NCBI RefSeq assembly: GCF_027580225.2
Contig: NC_073354.2
Location: 31,950,001-32,014,000, forward strand
Source of the DNA: Misgurnus anguillicaudatus
Lineage: Eukaryota > Chordata > Actinopteri > Cypriniformes > Cobitidae
DNA length: 64,000 nt
Direction: 5' to 3'
How positions within the stretch are numbered: position 1 is the stretch's first letter; each line of letters begins with the position of its first letter. The notes under the pieces are model-generated. The model searched no databases, was not told the DNA's origin, and worked only from the letters and a program-made list of their open reading frames with translations. The position numbers and the translations under genes are program-made. Positions 17,160 to 28,540 of this stretch are shown piece by piece.

Positions 17160-17985
17160 GTACTGGTACCAAATAGGGTGCATTTAAGTACCTCGGAGGT
17201 ACGTACTGGTACCTAATAGGGTGCATTTAAGTACCTCGGAGGTACGTGATGGTACCGAATAGGGTGCATATTAGTACCTCAGAGGTACGTACTGGTACCG
17301 AATAGGGTGCATTTAAGTACCTTGGAGGTACGTACAGGTACCGAATAGGGTGCACTTAAGTACCTCGGAGGTACATACTGGTATCAAATAGGGTGCATTT
17401 AAGTACCTTGGAGGTACGTACAGGTACCGAATAAGGTGCACTAAAGTACCTCGGAGGTACATACTGGTAACAAATAGGGTGCATATAGGAACCCCGGAGG
17501 TACCTGATAGTACCGAATAGGGTGCATACAAGTACCTTGGAGGTACGTGATGGTACCGAATAGGGTGCATTTTAGTACCTCGGAGGTGCGTGATGGACCA
17601 AATAGGGTGCATATTAGTACTTCTGAGGTATGTGCTGGTATCGAATAGGGTGCATATTAATACCTTGGAGGTACGTACTGGTACCGAATAGGCTGTATTT
17701 AAGTACCTCAGAGGTACGTACTGGCACCAAATAGGCTGTATATTAGTTCCTAGGAGGTACGTGCTGGTACCAAATAGGGTGCGTATTAGTACCTCGGAGG
17801 CATGTACTGGTACCAAATAGGGTGTATATTAGTTCCTAGGAGGTACAAACTGTTACCAAATATAGTGCAAGTTAATACCTCAGAGGTAGTACATATTAGT
17901 ATTTCAACGGTACATCAGAGTGGTACCAAATGTATACCTATCTGCACCTCATGGTGCATATTAGGACCTCTGTACATTTTAAGAC
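17160..17985. repeat. 43-bp minisatellite, right block (about 19 units)
   Basis: Same unit and orientation as the left block, continuing in phase after the inserted element. Units become increasingly degenerate after about 17820 and fade near 17985. The minus-strand ORF at 17313-17816 is repeat translation, not a gene. Confidence 0.93.
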
Positions 17986-18338
17986 CTTTTTAAAGGGTAT
18001 TGCCCCATGGTAACAGCTGGAGTACATATTTTGATGATTTTTTTCTAACAGTGTAGCAGTTTATATTTTCCTTAAAGTTTGTTTATAATGTCATGGGTAT
18101 ATAAGATTTCTTTCAGAGGTTTTTTCTTACCATTTCTTAACCAGGTTTCTTAGCCATGCAACAATTTGTTAATTAACAATAGTTGCAATCGACAAGCAAA
18201 TATGGTGATTTTATGCCTGTGTAAAGTCAACCATTAAAAGTGCTGGGTGCTTAGCAGGCCCTGTAAGACATGTTTTCAGGCTTGAGCAATCGAACCACTG
18301 GGAATTGTGCATGATGACATGGTAAAAAGATGCTGCCT

Positions 18339-18352
18339 GTTGTCATGGTGAC
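18339..18352. promoter_or_regulatory. RFX X-box-like motif
   Basis: GTTGTCATGGTGAC is an inverted-repeat 14-mer two bases away from the consensus GTTRCCATGGYAAC bound by RFX factors. Motif match only; it lies over 18 kb upstream of cep85l. Confidence 0.3.
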
Positions 18353-19050
18353 CGATTGCATTCCATCGGGAGTTTGGAAATGAAGGTGCTGCAGTGGGTG
18401 ATAATAGGATCCCTGTTTCCGCCATACAGGATCTGCTGCGTCAGGTGATCTGACAAACACTGCCACCTTCTCTAAGGTCAGTATCACAAAGATGGCTCCA
18501 GACAAAGAGACCGATTTAAAGGGATAGTTCAGCCAAATATGAAAATTCTGTCTTAAACTTACCAACATGTCAATAAAATACATCACGTGTTTGTGTAAAA
18601 TATGTATTTGTGAAACTCTGTAAAATCTAAGATGAAGTGTCGATCTAATGAGATTAGGAGCATCAAAGTTTTCACATTGTTTTCTTTTGCATGACCATAC
18701 GCAGTTGATAGTAAAGATATTAAGGTTATATTTTTACAGAATGTTCCTTTACATTATGTTGGATGATTTTATAGTAAATCACAAAAAGTGACTTAAGCTT
18801 GTTTTTTTACCGACTGGGTCTTGTTTATATATTTATGTATTTATTTGTATCATTTTATTACTTCCATTCATAAGGAAAGTTATGAGGAAGAAGAAGATCA
18901 GAAAATGGATTCAAACTTACCGGCATGAGCCCGAAAATGTGTAGTTCCCACCACACCAGCGTTTCACCTCCATTAATATTGATGCATGTTAAAATGTGAC
19001 TGTACAAAGCTTTTATTGTGTCATCAATGATGTCAATTCCTTTTCCTCAG

Positions 19051-19145
19051 GAGTTACTTTATGAAGTCTAACCTTTAATTTGACTGGGTCAAGGTCTGAA
19101 GTCATGGCTCGCCGGGCATCAGTGTTCTGTATAGACGGGCTAAAG
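19051..19145 (+). other. Possible 5' exon of an unassigned transcript
   Basis: A pyrimidine tract and acceptor (ttccttttcctcag ending at 19050) precede 95 bases ending at a strong donor, AAG|GTAAGA at 19146. Inside, an ATG at 19104 starts 14 codons, MARRASVFCIDGLK, that end exactly in phase 0 at the donor. This phase does not fit cep85l exon 2, so it is not an obvious alternative cep85l start. No homologue is recognised; chance occurrence is quite possible. Confidence 0.2.
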
Positions 19146-20029
19146 GTAAGATGAGACTTTAATGGATCCTAAACTTCCTGCAGATGGATCAGTGTCCTTA
19201 TTAATAATGAAGCATTATTGATTTAGCGCCTCTGAATGTGCCACCAAGAACACTTACACCCCCAAACTTACCATTACATCATTCCTGTGGCATCCTACAA
19301 CTGGGAGCTTTAATTATGTTTTGTAGGATTGTTTTTTTTAGCTTTCCGTAGCCGGAATGTCTCATATGGATTGATTCCGGACATAAATATTAATCGTTTT
19401 GGGAGGGCATGGATTGTTCTTGTAAAAAAGAGCCACTTGCCCAGTGTTGTAAAGATGATCATAAAATATTTGCTCTATACAGGGTGGTTCGAAAACCTTA
19501 TACTACATTGAAAATCAGAGGCATACAATGTAAAAACATCTTATACAGGCAACAAATACTGGGTTATTTTCAAACCAGTATTGGGTCAGCAAGGGACAAA
19601 TCCAGGCATTGGGTTAAATTAAACCAAGAAAATGTTTATATTTTGACCCAACGATAGTTAAACAGGGTTCTCATGAGTCCTTGAAATCCTTGAAAGTTTG
19701 TGAATCTGGGGGAAATTCAAGGCCCTGGGAAGTTTTTGAAAATAATATACATGCATAGATACAGGTCATTGAAAGTGCTTGAATCTATTTTATGCAAGAA
19801 GTTTTCTGGAATAGGATATCATCATAAAAATACTAGATGTTTTAAGCACACGTGCTAAACTGTTCACTTTAAATGCTTATATCTTCTGTATGCGAATGTT
19901 TATTCATACCAAAATGCTTTTTTGCATAGTTGTGTTTGACACATAAAAATCGTCTCGAGTTACGTATGTAACTGTTGACGCTGCGTCTCCCTTGCCTTAC
20001 TTCCTGGGTCCCTGTATGCCGTCTTTGGC

Positions 20030-20455
20030 CCTGTCCCAAATGGCGCACTTCATGTGGACTTTCGGTCTTGTGGCGTTCTCGCTTAGTCTACGAGTCCGTA
20101 GGGTGTCCCATCTGTCATTTTTACGCTTTGAAGTGTGCTCATCAGCGCCTCCTTTGCCCCCTTGATGCGGTCTTCAGCGAAGCCTGCACTGCAGCAGGCT
20201 TCGCGCACTTTGCCAACCCAGAAGTCCTTGCGAAAGGGCAATCAGACCAATCAGGCGACGGAAGGGAGGAGTTCACACCGACGGGCAACTTCTCTACCTA
20301 TTTCCGGTGCGATGCTCGAGTCTGTCCCAAAATACAACTCCGGTGCACCCACGTGGACTCGCATCAAGGGTCCCTAAAGTCTGGACTACGTGATGTCATC
20401 AAAGTGTGGACTCTGAGAAGGACCACAAGTCCGGAGTGTGCCATTTGGGACAGGG
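20030..20455. mobile_element. Nested short element with CCTGTCCCAAATGGC ends
   Basis: Terminal inverted repeats CCTGTCCCAAATGGCGCAC and its near-complement at the right end. It interrupts a sequence that is continuous in copy A (ctttggcaatatttc). The flanks TCTTTGGC and CCTTTGGC form a 7-of-8 target duplication, pointing to a hAT-type nonautonomous element. Confidence 0.75.
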
Positions 20456-20507
20456 CCTTTGGCAATATTTCAGATAGCGATATACTTCCTGGCTCCCGCG
20501 TCACCCT

Positions 20508-20821
20508 AGCCGTTTCTCAATATGCGTTCTTGTCTGTACTTGCGTTCTTGTGGACTTGTGAAACGTCATCAGTCGCGGCCCAAGTACTGTTCCAATTCAA
20601 AGTTCGCATCAAGCCCAAGTTCACATAAAATCCCCGGATGTGTTCTTGATCCGCCCATATTATCGAGGATGCATCAGAGGAGACTTGCGTGGACTTATGA
20701 CAGCGAAGTTTCCCATAATGCATTTCGCGTCAGGAGTTCGTTCTTCCGAGTCTGAACTTGCAAGTTCGAACTACGAAGGACACAAGTCCGAGTTTGGCGT
20801 ACTTGGTTTTGAGAAACAGCT
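20508..20821. mobile_element. Nested short element with AGCCGTTTCTCAA ends
   Basis: Ends AGCCGTTTCTCAATATGCG and the complement of TTGAGAAACAGCT. It is flanked by a 3-bp CCT duplication (20505-20507, 20822-20824), a length used by PIF/Harbinger and some other superfamilies. It is absent from copy A at the same place. Confidence 0.75.
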
Positions 20822-21082
20822 CCTGTCTTTGTCGTTTAGCCTCACCATTGGTTGAATTTGATATACACATTCATACGCACTTACCCCTGGATGCGCCCCC
20901 AAAGTGTCACCGCAGTGACGCAGCACGAGTTCCCTTAAAAGTGAACTGTTACAATATATCTTAAAAGGGTAATACGATGTAACCTTGCGCTCACTTGAAA
21001 TGTGTCCCCACATTTAGTCTTTGAATTTGAGGGGGATTTGCACCTGGAAAGTCCCAAGGTCCTTGAATATTAACTTCCCTGG

Positions 21083-22690
21083 TTAAAACAACCCAGCGTT
21101 TTTGTTTGAAACAACCGAGCACAAGTTAAATTTGTCCCTCTTTGACACAATGAAAATAACCCATTAAGTGTAAAAACTTTTTTTTAAATATTTAAAGAAA
21201 CAGTATGTAGGATTGTGGCCAAAACTGGTATTGCAATCACAAAATGTGTGGCTAAAACTGGTACTGCAATCACACAACTGGTGGCCAATACACAAAATGA
21301 CAACATAAACATCAGTTGAGGGCTGCAACTTTACTTTTTAAATGACAATATCCTGGCCAGACCACTGTTGTCAGTGATATAAGTATTTGAAATGAAAATG
21401 ATTTCTTGATGTCTAGTGACATATCAGGGCCATTTTATGATTTATTGATATAAATTTCTTACATATTATTCCTTTAAAATTTCTGTAACTTCCCATTTAA
21501 TATTGACATAGGACATCAAAATTAAAACATATTCAAATTTCCTTTCAAATTATTAATAATTATTATATTATTTGTAGACTCTATTTCTATGTATACAAAT
21601 AATACATATGTTTCCTCAGCTAAAGCAAACATGAAACTTGCAGCTTTCCAGCAGGTTGTTTTGACAGTTTAAGTCTCAGTAGATGTGTTGGCTCATGTCA
21701 GAGACACATGTCTGAAACTCTCTTCCATTGAACAGAGCTGAAGTTTTGTTTGGCACAACCGGTTATTTTCCATTTAAACCGGAGCTGGAACCCCACCTTT
21801 AGGGTAAGTAATAAAACGGTAGCAAGTTTATGAGTCAGTCTGTTAGTGTGAGACTCTTAGTGAATAAATCATGATAAGCTGTCTTGTGGAATTATAAAAG
21901 TTGTTACAGGTTACCGTCAAGGTGTTATGGTCGTGTGCCTGCCCTGCACAGAACTAAACAGGCTGCTATGACTGCTGTAACTAAGTTACATAAAGCCGAA
22001 GGTGTAATGTAGGTTAAACCGACTTGTTTTCCACCCAGAATGCTGCAGGGACAAACAATAGTTATAGCGATTGACAGGATTGTTTAATGCTGTATGTGAT
22101 CTTATGCAGTAAGCTCAGTTTCATGTAAAATAAACGATTTTTTGTTATGATATAAGAACCAGTTTTGGTTCAACAAAGAATCATCAAGCATATATTTTAT
22201 TATTTTTAATAGTGTGTTTTTGACGTGACAGGCCTGCTTGTAAGGTTATAAGTGGGTGTGAAATTGGGCAACACATCCTCCTCATGGTCAGTCAGTGTCT
22301 GTTAGCTGGAAAGAAAATTGCTGACTGAGAAACGCTTACTCAAACTTAGTAAAAGTTTGTGAAATATGCAACATCCTTAATGGCTCAACAGCATTCCTTT
22401 GAGCCCCCCTAAAAAGAAAATGAATGACGTGAAACAATCTCAAACTTTACATCTTTATTAAACAAAACGTATTAAATGATACATGCTGTTGGTTAACATT
22501 CAAAATTCAAATCCATAATTTGATTTTCAAAGATTTATTATAAAAACTGATGACTTTTTCCGCAAAATGCAATAAATCCATGAAAGTTTTTTTTCAAAAT
22601 GCTGTAAATCTATTGAATCAATATATAAATGTGCATTCATCTTTGCCATGTTATATTCATTTAGTTGACTAGTGGTATACACCGATTAAA
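21083..22690. other. Intergenic stretch without recognised gene
   Basis: An AACCCAGCG repeat fragment continues to about 21165. From about 21490 to 22690 the sequence looks single-copy and AT-rich, with no long ORF, no clear splice-bounded exon and no inverted repeat that I could support. Confidence 0.4.
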
Positions 22691-22698
22691 AAAATAAA

Positions 22699-23022
22699 GG
22701 TAACACTTTACAATAAGGTTCATTAGTTAATATTAGTTAATGTATTAACTAACATGAACAAACCATGAGCAATAAATTTGTTACAGTATTTATTAATCTT
22801 TGTTAATGTTAGTTAATAGAAATAAAGCTTTATTTGCTTGTTCATGTTAGTTCACAGTGCATTTACTAACATTAACAAAATTTTAATAAAAGTATTAGTA
22901 ATTGTTGAAATTAACATTAACAAAGATGAATAAATGCTGTATAAGTGCAGTTGATTATTAGTTCACATTAATTAATGTAGTTAACTAATGTTAACTAATG
23001 AACCTTATTGTAAAGTGTTACC
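22699..23022. mobile_element. hAT-type short element with perfect 8-bp target duplication
   Basis: Ends GGTAACACTTTACAATAAGG and the exact complement at the right. It is flanked by AAAATAAA at 22691-22698 and 23023-23030. The 8-bp duplication and 324-bp length indicate a nonautonomous hAT-like element. The inner sequence is rich in GTTAATG/CATTAAC motifs. Confidence 0.9.
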
Positions 23023-23032
23023 AAAATAAACA

Positions 23033-23374
23033 TTAATGGCATTCATCAAAACACTTTGTCATATTAAGAACACTGTCATTGCTGCTGTGATCATTGGGAC
23101 GTCGTCGCTGAACTTTTTTCAAAGAGATCAGCTGTAAAATGTTTTGGTCCTGCTTGATTTTCGTTGACTTTGAGTAAAATAATGGAATGTTTTTCATAAG
23201 TTCACCTGGAGTAAATGTGTTAGCATGACAGAAGCTTGATGCCGTCGGGTGAGAACAAGCAACAGCCGGCATTTTTTCGTCTTCTGAGTGCCTCTCGTGT
23301 AAATTATTAGATTTTGATGGCTTACGTTTCTTCCCCCCTACAGAAAACCACCACAGGATTATCAATGCCATCAA
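23033..23374 (-). CDS. Unassigned 113-codon ORF, possibly an exon or transposon relic
   Basis: The minus-strand ORF runs ATG at 23374 to TAA at 23033-23035. Near its start, ttttctgtag followed by GGGGGAAG would make a good splice acceptor, so the coding part may begin at GGKKRKPSKSNN. The protein has a basic start, a central LMKNIPLFYSKSTK segment, then KQDQNILQLISLKKVQRRR. Composition is more protein-like than other ORFs of this size in the window. I do not recognise the family. A hAT-type short element lies 10 bases beyond the stop. It may be a fragment of a transposon gene; real coding status is uncertain. Confidence 0.3.
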   Translation of the reverse strand: MMALIILWWFSVGGKKRKPSKSNNLHERHSEDEKMPAVACSHPTASSFCHANTFTPGELMKNIPLFYSKSTKIKQDQNILQLISLKKVQRRRPNDHSSNDSVLNMTKCFDECH

Positions 23375-23914
23375 AATTACTTTTTTTTATCACAAAGTAC
23401 AACAAAGTAGATGAGAAAAACTAGGATTCCGTGTGTATTCAAAGCGCCGCCATTATTGTTTACAATGCATGTGATTGGTTGCGTGGATTTATTGAATTCT
23501 GCAGAGAAGAAGGACTGGCCCTTGTTGCGGTTTGTAAAAAAGTGAGAAAAGATGAGAGAATAACATGGCGGATATTGGATTTTGTGTAAAATTAAGAATT
23601 ACTTTTTAATACTGACCTGATACAATACTGATTTTGGCCGTAACACTTTTTTTAATACCCTGATCTAATTTGCGCTGCTATTAGTAGATTGTGTTGGTCA
23701 TTATGGAAATTAGTTGTTGCGCATGTGTTATTTAATTTGTGCCTTTCCAGTAAATAACCCGCAGATATTACCACTCCTATCAGCGCTTTTTTGGAATTGT
23801 GCTCTCATGCTGATTTGCCCCGTTTAGTAAATCTGGCCGTCAATACCCTAATAATCCATCATTATCATTATAAAACTGTTAAGGATTTTTTTTAAATGTC
23901 ATCTGATCAACATT
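23375..23914. other. Intergenic sequence upstream of the unassigned ORF
   Basis: It contains a GC-richer patch (aaagcgccgccattattg, near 23441) and then ordinary AT-rich DNA. No gene or clear repeat boundary seen. Confidence 0.3.
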
Positions 23915-24864
23915 TGGGTGATTCTCACGAAACCATTGAAACACCACGGCACTAATGATTTTAGATTTAAAATGTGTAATATAGTAACATTAAAAAGCAT
24001 CAGAATTAACACAATACTGTGTTCTACCTTGCACAATGTGTGATTTCAACATAAGAATTTATAATTGTACATTTTATCTCATTTTCTGCTGAAATTCTCA
24101 TTACCGCAATGTGTCCAGCTGTGTTTGAACATGCGTTATAATTTATTCAAATTAACACAAAAATATTAAGAAAAAAAATAACTGGATGTTTTGCTAGACT
24201 ATTTTAGATGACAGAAAAAATATTTACTGAATATTCATGTATAATAATAGTGAAGAAAAATTTGGAAAATGATGTGTCCATGCCTGATGTTCTCATCCTC
24301 CGCAACACTTTTTGAGAACAGTTTAAGCACACATACAGAATTTTAATAAAGTTTGATTTTGAGTGACCAAGCACATGGACCAGTTACTTCAAGATGGCTA
24401 CCAGGTAAGATCATTTTTTACAGTTAATTTGAAATATTGTCTTGTCAGAATGCTTACACGACATTTTGATTATCATTACCGCAACAGATGCTTATTAAAT
24501 GTTAATTTAATAATAGGACAAATTTTTTTAATTATACTCTGCTGTTAGTATGTGAAGACCATAATACTTTGATTTTAAATGCATGTGTAGAGTCTCCAAA
24601 TTATGTCTTTCAGGTTTGTCATGTCATTTTAAAAATATGTCAGTGTTGATGTTTTCTGACTGTTGCGGTAATGAGATTTTTTAGGACAAATTTTTTAAAT
24701 TATGTTACCAAAACTGTTAAATGATAAGTAAAAGTTTTTTAATTAATGTTCCCATTTACTCCAGACTTTGTTTTTCAATGTCTGGTGGAAAAAAAGTAAA
24801 TTTAAGCAATTTTTACATTTTCATGCTTGACATTTTTAAACCAAGTTTTCGTGAGAATCACCCA
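23915..24864. mobile_element. 950-bp element with TGGGTGATTCTCACGAAA ends
   Basis: The left end TGGGTGATTCTCACGAAAC is matched by the complement at the right (TTTTCGTGAGAATCACCCA). The target duplication is unclear. No transposase-sized ORF, so probably nonautonomous; class not assigned. Confidence 0.8.
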
Positions 24865-25432
24865 TTTATTTATGACAGAAAAATTGTCCTCAGTGTATCA
24901 TGCATTTAAGTGTTCATTAAATTAACATATATGAACATCCGAGACAACTAAAAAGCACATTCCCAATGTATAACAACAGTACAGATATTTATAAATACAG
25001 TTTATGGGATGCTTCAGTTCATACAAACAAGTTTGACTTCATTTAAATCCATGTTGGTCTTCACATAATAACAGCAGAATATGATGAACCAGTAGTTGTA
25101 AGGAGTTGATATGATCCTCGGTCCAACCTTCAGACTGGATATTGAACGTTTCTGTTAATAAAACAAAAATAAAAGGGAAATATTCATTATTAAAAAACAA
25201 TATTTAAGTATAACACCGCAGAAACGAATATTTACAGAATGCATTACAGAATTCACATACAGAACACATTACAAAATACTTTGAAAATAGTTATACATTT
25301 ATGTTTTGCACAAAATACTCACTTTGTTATAAAATTGCTTTTCGTCTGAAGAAATAGGCCTATTTCTGTGCTCCTCCAAAGTCCCTAAAGCAAATCTCCT
25401 GCACACATTAATGGATTTAAAAATATATATTT
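24865..25432. other. AT-rich intergenic DNA, nothing recognised
   Basis: No ORF, inverted repeat or splice-bounded exon that I can support. Confidence 0.4.
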
Positions 25433-25433
25433 T

Positions 25434-25560
25434 ACTAGTCAACATTCGAAGTGGATCAAAACCATTCCAAAAAGTTTACATAAAACCAATCCCTAATACC
25501 CATTCTTGTCTTAGAACAACTTTGATAAACTTTTTTGATCCACTTCAAATGTTGACTAGT
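25434..25560. mobile_element. 127-bp foldback element, ACTAGTCAACATT family
   Basis: Left arm ACTAGTCAACATTCGAAGTG and beyond; the right arm is its complement with few changes (ACTAGTCAACATTTGAAGTG). Flanks are AT-rich and the duplication is not definable. The minus-strand ORF at 25456-25728 overlapping it is spurious. Confidence 0.85.
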
Positions 25561-27837
25561 ATATAAAGCAAAAAACAACAACAACAAAAATCCCAAAAAC
25601 AATACGAGTATGAATTGCTCCATCTGAGGCACATACAAAAATGTACTAGTGACCATGGTTGTCAAGCCAAGTCTTAATTCGCATGGGTGTATTTGTAGCA
25701 GTAGCCAACAATACAATGTATGGGTCAAAATGATTGAGGATATTAAGTAAATTAAGATATTTTAAGTATTGTTTAATATATAAAAAAATTGATCTATCAA
25801 TGTAGAATCAGGGTCATAAATAGTGCCAGAATTTACATTTTTAAGTCAATTAAAATCTGCTCTAGGTTGACAAACACTTCATAAATGTCCCTCAGATGTG
25901 GACAGGTATCTTGATCTTTAGCTGCCCGTTGAGGTCAGACTCTTCATGCTGTGAGGTGTTTAACAACAGAGGCACTAAAGAGGCTTTGAAAACTACAAAA
26001 GCTCTGACCTTTACAGATCACACACGTGCTAATGGTCACCAAACAGACTCTGTTTTCTATAATTAAAATGGTTTCATTTATTGTTTGTCATATCCTCATT
26101 TTGTGGGAAGCATGTAAAGTCAAAACAGGTGTTGTACCCCAAATGACTGGATCAATGTTTTATAATCACACTCGGAAGCAAGTCATATTGCCACACCGAT
26201 TCAAAAAGTGTCTGTGATGGGTTTTATGCAATCTCATTGGCTGAATGCGTACAAGTTACCGTATGCTAAACAAAAACCACTTCCTCGCGCTACTTCTGCA
26301 TAACGCACGTTTCCTATGACGACCAACGACTGTAAGTTTTACATTTGTATGACTGTATTTTCCTTTTTAGTTTGTCATTTGCTCCTTTTCAAGTCATGAA
26401 AATACAAGGTACTGATATTTATGTTGGCAATTGAATGGATTTGAATTGGAAAACAAGCTTTTAGAGTCACAACAATTGAATGCAGTTGAACTTTCATGCT
26501 TTATAATAAAAATGTGTGGATAAAGAAATAGGATTGCTAGGATTATGTAGTTGATAGTCTGTAATTTGCTGCTGCTTGTCTTAAATAGAATTTTGGTGAA
26601 TTTGTGTGTTTTTAAGAAGTTGAAGTCTTTCTTTAGTAGCCTGATTTGTAAACAGGAAGCCATACTTGTATGAATATTTAACATTTATGCATTTGGCAGA
26701 TGCTTTAATCTAATCGGATTTACAGCACACTTATTTTGAGATTGAACGCATGGCCTTTGCACTGCTAATGCAACGCTCAACCTGGTGATTCACAGAAACA
26801 ATACATTTGATATACTGATGTTGCTTTACAGTAAATTTGGTGAAAAACTATATAGTGTTTATTTGACTACAGGCTGGTACTGTTGATATAGACGGCGTAT
26901 ACATGTGCACGTCCACTGTGATGAAGTGCGATCATTGGTTTCCTGGTAGTGAGACAGGAAGTGGGGGCTGGGTTCAGTCTGTACTGGTCTGATAACGTGA
27001 ACAAAACACTGATTCTTGATGCCCTGTTTCGAAATCCCACACGCTCTTAACCTCAGGGAATATTCATCTGGTTGTCCCAAGCTAAATCCCACATCGGTGG
27101 CAAAATATGGGAGTTAAATTGTCAATGTTGGAGTGGTGTAGTGAATCGTCCTCTGAGAGGAAGTGTGGTGTTTGCGTTGAGTAGCAACAATATTCGTTCA
27201 TCTCCATGAGGGTCAATGAGTTTTGTTCTGCAAAAACATGATCTCCAGTGAGAATAATGAGATGGGTGGTTTATGGAAAATATAGTTGTAATGTTGTTTT
27301 GCTGTTCACTTTTTAATGTGTGTCAAACAAATGTCACATTTTTTTGAGCTTGACAATTTTTCGCAAAAGTAACCAAACTTTTTATTTAATTTTACAAAAG
27401 GAAACAAACTAAGATTTACTGAAGTAAAAGTGTGATTTACTGTTTTGTAATGTAAAGAACATTCTGTGAAAATATAACCTTGATATCTTTAATATTGACT
27501 TAGTAAGGCCAGGTCAAAGATTGAATTCAATCTGAAATCAATGGAACAAAATCATAATTTGAGACTCTTAATTTTACAATTACATTATGAGAGCATGCAA
27601 TAAACTCACAAGGCATTGCAGTAGGGTTGCTATGTATTTATTATAGTTCACTGAATTAAAAGTGTTTTTAAATCCTACTACAGTATTTATCAATTCACTA
27701 GTTAATACTACAACAAAGTAATTGCTATAGTAGTCTACACTTTACAGATTACTATAGTAAATGATACAGATTTCTCTATTACAGTTATGTTATTGTGGTG
27801 TGTTTTGGTGGGTGCTAGGAGATGGGATTTTTGGGAT
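25561..27837. other. Intergenic stretch; one SINE relic and one TACTATAGTAAA fragment
   Basis: Mostly single-copy sequence. A decayed minus-strand SINE tail (gcatttggcagatgctttaat) lies at about 26684-26790. A TACTACAGTATTT / ATTACTATAGTAAA fragment lies at about 27675-27770, related to the array at 37.5-38.8 kb. No gene recognised. Confidence 0.45.
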
Positions 27838-27900
27838 GATTACTTACACCCAAAATGAAAATTCTGTCATCATACACACCCTCATGTTGTTACAAACCTG

Positions 27901-28000
<100 letters not shown>

Positions 28001-28006
28001 TAAAAA

Positions 28007-28056
28007 ATTTTTATTTGTGTTCAGCAGATATATATCTGCTGAACACAAATAAAAAT
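28007..28056. repeat. 50-bp perfect palindrome
   Basis: ATTTTTATTTGTGTTCAGCA, continuing GATAT, is followed directly by its exact complement with no loop, 12 bases after the TA run. It is likely an inverted duplication of part of the host element made at the unstable TA tract. Confidence 0.9.
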
Positions 28057-28540
28057 ATTTTTAGCAATGTTTCTAACCAAACCTTTTTTGAGCACCAATG
28101 CCTTCCATGGTATTTTTGTTTCCTACTATGGTAGTTAATGGTGCTCATGTGATTACAAATACCTTCCTGTGTTCAGCAAAACAAAGATTGAGTAAAGGTG
28201 AGTAAATAATGACCGAATTGTTCATTTTGGGGTGAACTATCGCTTTAATAGCCTATAAACAGTGAAACTTCAAAGTGTGTTCTGGTCAACCCAGCGTTGG
28301 GTCAAAAATGACCAAGCCTAGCACCTGGGTTGAAATTAACCCGGAGAATGTTTATATGTGACCCAACAATGGGTTAAAACAACCCCGCATTTTGGGTTGA
28401 AACTACCCAGCATGGGTTAAATTGCAACCTAGCCTGCTGGGCATGTCTCTTTTATACCCAATGCTGGCTTGAAAATAACCTAGCATTTTTAGTTTGTATG
28501 CTTGTGTCAGATTTTAATATTGCATATTGTTGGTTTGTTT

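Larger units (their letters stand above)
17986..19672. other. Mostly single-copy intergenic DNA with possible regulatory core
   Basis: No clear repeat until a TTAA-AGGGATAGTTCA end near 18518 and AACCCAGC-type fragments near 19555-19650. The 18230-18490 part has balanced composition and contains GTTGTCATGGTGAC at 18339-18352, close to the palindromic RFX X-box consensus. Plausible splice signals occur on both strands near 18920 and 19050-19146. None of this identifies a known gene. Confidence 0.35.
19673..21082. mobile_element. hAT-like repeat copy B with two nested insertions
   Basis: The left end is CAGGGTTCTCATGAGTCC and the right end is the complement of a CCAGGG... terminus. Flanks and core match copy A at 945-1589 over several hundred bases, interrupted by two insertions listed separately. 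The 217-codon ORF at 19975-20628 crosses the junctions of unrelated repeats and is not a gene. Confidence 0.7.

Noticed and set aside
19975..20628. 217-codon + strand ORF
   Set aside because: It crosses the boundaries of a hAT-like repeat and two separately inserted elements, so it cannot be an inherited gene.
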